Below are positions 5,004 to 6,657 of a stretch of 6,657 nucleotides of DNA, in pieces. A program made the position numbers and the translations under genes. Location of the stretch: the NCBI GenBank assembly GCA_030837425.1, contig JAUPLJ010000033.1, forward strand, positions 1 through 6,657. The letters run 5' to 3'. This DNA is from Patescibacteria group bacterium (GTDB lineage: Bacteria > Patescibacteriota > Minisyncoccia > Phycocordibacterales > UBA5272). The notes under the pieces were generated by a model, which saw nothing but the letters and a program-made list of their open reading frames with translations, was not told the DNA's origin and made no database searches. Numbering within the stretch: the stretch's first letter is position 1; the number at the start of each line of letters is the position of its first letter.

Positions 5004-5660
5004 TTAAGAGACAAAGTTCTTGTTGCTAAAGACACGACGGCCCTGAAGCCAAGAGCCATCCTCGTCAAGCGCGCAGACACCGACGCGCCACCTCCGATCA
5101 TCAGAGCGCCAGACCACGCGCACAGCAAACAACTGATTATTTTTACCTATAACGTAAAAAATGTTTGCAAAGCTATTATTAAGCATAATACCAGCTTTAC
5201 CGTCCCATTGATTTTTAATCAATTGCTCAATCTGGTCAATTGTCACAGCAGTTTCTCTAACCTTTTCTTCACCACCTAGCTTTTTCATTATTTCTGAATC
5301 GTACATGTTCTGATCCAAATCAAATGCTGGTTTTAAATCATTAATACTTTCGTATTCTTTAGGCTCTGTATAAACAGAACCAATCCTGTCAGATAATGTG
5401 TCCCAACAATAGAGCCCAGGTTTAGTGAAAAAGAAATTAGAGAAAATAAAAAGATTACTCTTTGTATTTTCCATTTTCTTTTTAACTACTTCATAAGTTC
5501 CATCCATGAGACCGATGATATGCTCTTTTTTTAAATTCTGAAGCATATGCAGAAATTTTTGGAAATCTAGTTTCGAATCTACGAAGAGCTTTATTAAAAG
5601 CTTTAAAAGCGAAGCAGGGTCTTTACCCAACAACGCGACTACTTGTTTGTAAGCGGTCAT
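5004..5660 (-). CDS. Hypothetical protein with Trp/Arg-rich C-terminal motif
   Basis: A 218-residue protein of unknown function. No signal peptide or membrane helix is evident, so it is probably cytoplasmic. The N-terminal 60 residues look helical and leucine-rich (LLKLLIKLFVD at 18-28). A middle part carries NLFIFSNFFFTKPGLYCWDTL (69-89). The last 40 residues hold a distinctive pattern: LFAVRVVWRSDDRRWRVGV (177-195), then W204 and GRRVFSNKNF (207-216). I recall hypothetical proteins in Patescibacteria ending in similar W-x-x-G-x-RVFS motifs, but I cannot verify this here. DNA coding for about residues 181-210 (5031-5120) is about two thirds G+C by hand count, with CGC/CGG/CGT arginine codons, while the rest uses AT-rich codons such as AGA. 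It stands alone between two terminators, behind a promoter with a perfect -35 and a boxA-like leader. The ATG start at 5660 has no Shine-Dalgarno sequence; TAAACAAA precedes it. Confidence 0.85.
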   Translation of the reverse strand: MTAYKQVVALLGKDPASLLKLLIKLFVDSKLDFQKFLHMLQNLKKEHIIGLMDGTYEVVKKKMENTKSNLFIFSNFFFTKPGLYCWDTLSDRIGSVYTEPKEYESINDLKPAFDLDQNMYDSEIMKKLGGEEKVRETAVTIDQIEQLIKNQWDGKAGIMLNNSFANIFYVIGKNNQLFAVRVVWRSDDRRWRVGVCALDEDGSWLQGRRVFSNKNFVS

Positions 5661-5748
5661 TTTGTTTAAATTTAAAAGTGAAAAATAAAAAGATTATATA
5701 TATTGAGTTGATTATTTTATAATTTAAATTTGTCCTTGATTTTCTTAA

Positions 5749-5761
5749 TTTTCAAAGAGCA
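5749..5761 (-). promoter_or_regulatory. boxA-like antitermination motif in the leader
   Basis: The minus strand reads TGCTCTTTGAAAA, matching the start of E. coli rRNA boxA (TGCTCTTTAACA) over eight bases and resembling the TCTTTGAAAA form seen before rRNA operons of other bacteria. It lies about 10-20 nt after the predicted transcription start and about 90 nt before the coding sequence, the promoter-proximal position boxA has in rrn leaders. BoxA RNA is bound by NusB/NusE. No convincing boxB hairpin was seen. Confidence 0.5.
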
Positions 5762-5777
5762 AAGCTAGACTAAAAAT

Positions 5778-5805
5778 AGCCTAACATATCGAAAAACTTT
5801 GTCAA
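5778..5805 (-). promoter_or_regulatory. Promoter of the hypothetical gene
   Basis: A perfect TTGACA (5800-5805), 16-base spacer, then TAGGCT (5778-5783) preceded by TGT, an extended -10. The -10 hexamer matches only three of six positions, but these are the key first, second and last. The start would be near 5771, with a leader of about 110 nt to the ATG at 5660. Confidence 0.6.
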
Positions 5806-5820
5806 TTTATAAATACAATT

Positions 5821-5851
5821 AAAAATAGCTTTATTTAATAAAGCTGTTTTT
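5821..5851 (-). terminator. Terminator of the SIMPL-domain gene
   Basis: On the minus strand AGCTTTA (5839-5845) and TAAAGCT (5827-5833) form a 7-bp stem with a 5-base loop, followed by ATTTTTA. Flanking A- and T-runs can extend the stem past one mismatch. It lies about 20 bases downstream of the stop codon. Confidence 0.65.
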
Positions 5852-5872
5852 AAAAAATTTTCTTTTTTACAA

Positions 5873-6657
5873 TTAATTATCTATCTCAAAAGTTATAGAT
5901 ACATTTGAAGTTATTTTTTGCTCCCCGGCTGCTATATTAGGAGCTGAAGAAGCTTCTCCTCCAACATCCATAGCTGAAGCTTTATACATCATAGGATAAT
6001 ATCCTCCATCATTATCGGAGAAGGAAATTATTTTATCTAGACGGACTCCTAAAGATTTTGCCAATACTTTCGCTTTATCTTTTGCATCAGCAATAGCTTT
6101 TGCTCTGGCATCAGCTTTTAATTTCTCTGGATTATCTATTTGAAAATTTGGGCCATTTACTTCTGTGATTTTAGCCTCAGCAATAGCCGCTAAGACTTTC
6201 CCTACATTTTGTGTGTCTCTAATTTTTACATTTACACTTTCACTTGCTTCATATCCTACAACAACACTTGTGTTACAAGGCCTTGGAGGATAAATCATAG
6301 TCTGCACTTTTGAAGAACAGTCTTGTGAACCATATTTTGGATTTACAGAATAATTTGTAGTCTCAATATCTTTCTCATCAATCCCAAGGGCTTTTAATTT
6401 TGGAAATAAATTTGCTGTCACGCTAGATAAATCTGCTTGTAATTTTTGTGTATCACCATTTGTGTCAGAGCTTCGTACTGTAAAAGAGACTACAGAAATA
6501 TCTGGCACAGCATTAATCTCCCCTGTACCCATGACCACAATAGTATGAGGATTTATAGAGTTTGTATAAATCTTTACAGCATGAACTATGCCTAAATATA
6601 CAGCTAAAAATACCACTAATAAAAATAAGATCCTCTTTCCTTTTTTCTTACAAGAGC
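5873..6657 (-). CDS. SIMPL-domain (DUF541/YggE-like) membrane-anchored protein, 5'-truncated
   Basis: A SIMPL-domain protein related to E. coli YggE and Brucella BP26. Members are secreted or periplasmic, form oligomers, and have no firmly known biochemical role. Counting from the GTG at 6616, the domain covers about 24-247: VVMGTGEINAVPDISVVSF (27-45), IDEKDIETTNYSVNPKYG (79-96), VVVGYEASESVNVKIRD (118-134), GPNFQIDNPEKLKADARAKA (155-174), the helix of K/A repeats to 190, KIISFSDN (195-202), and the closing ITSNVSITFEI (235-245). C100 and C114 flank a proline-rich loop and could form an extracellular disulfide. The frame stays open upstream of the GTG to the window edge, encoding KKKGKR followed by ILFLLVVFLAVYLGIVHAV, a classic positively charged N-terminus plus membrane helix. 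The true start is therefore outside the window and the GTG would cut the helix. It is followed by its own terminator. Confidence 0.88.
   Translation of the reverse strand, partial: SCKKKGKRILFLLVVFLAVYLGIVHAVKIYTNSINPHTIVVMGTGEINAVPDISVVSFTVRSSDTNGDTQKLQADLSSVTANLFPKLKALGIDEKDIETTNYSVNPKYGSQDCSSKVQTMIYPPRPCNTSVVVGYEASESVNVKIRDTQNVGKVLAAIAEAKITEVNGPNFQIDNPEKLKADARAKAIADAKDKAKVLAKSLGVRLDKIISFSDNDGGYYPMMYKASAMDVGGEASSAPNIAAGEQKITSNVSITFEIDN

Noticed and set aside
5661..5745. Long-range pairing of AAATTTAAA with TTTAAATTT in the hypothetical gene's leader, possibly hiding the start codon
   Set aside because: The arms consist only of A and T in a very AT-rich leader, and AATTTAAATT is self-complementary, so pairing by chance is expected.
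6651..6657. Possible adapter at the right end (reverse complement starts GCTCTT)
   Set aside because: Only six bases match and the adapter would have to continue CCGATCT towards the insert, which it does not. The flanking frame encodes a sensible KKKGKR membrane-protein N-terminus.

Overview
The window reads as an AT-rich bacterial contig (roughly one third G+C by eye), most likely from the Candidate Phyla Radiation (Patescibacteria, probably a Parcubacteria-type lineage). The grounds are short intergenic gaps, very AT-rich leaders without Shine-Dalgarno sequences, a minimal 60-residue SecE, and an ArgRS, a SIMPL-domain protein and a tryptophan/arginine-rich hypothetical protein of the type I recall from those genomes. 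All seven visible stop codons are TAA and no in-frame TGA was met, so nothing indicates recoding. The lineage call is inference.

Left part (1-2724, minus strand): the 5' part of an arginyl-tRNA synthetase gene (argS) runs off the left edge. Upstream of it, and separated by an intrinsic terminator, lies a ParB/Spo0J-like DNA-binding protein with no ParA beside it. The first 12 bases equal part of an Illumina adapter and may not be genomic.

Centre (2725-3518): a palindrome-rich divergent control region separates parB-like from a plus-strand dihydrofolate reductase gene. This is the only plus-strand gene. A hairpin suited to terminate in both directions separates it from the convergent rplK.

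Right part (3519-6657, minus strand): transcription runs SIMPL-domain protein -> hypothetical protein -> secE -> nusG -> rplK. The last three are the conserved secE-nusG-rplK cluster (protein export, transcription elongation, ribosomal stalk base). The cluster stops after rplK, with no rplA. A strong promoter with a GNRA-loop hairpin just downstream drives secE, and a second good promoter lies directly before rplK. A GC-rich three-way-junction element sits between secE and nusG. The upstream hypothetical gene is insulated by terminators on both sides. It has a perfect TTGACA box, a boxA-like antitermination motif in a leader of about 110 nt, and a GC-rich 3' end unlike the rest of the window. 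It is the most unusual locus here.

No tRNA, rRNA, CRISPR array or transposase gene was seen. No intergenic stretch exceeds 300 bases.
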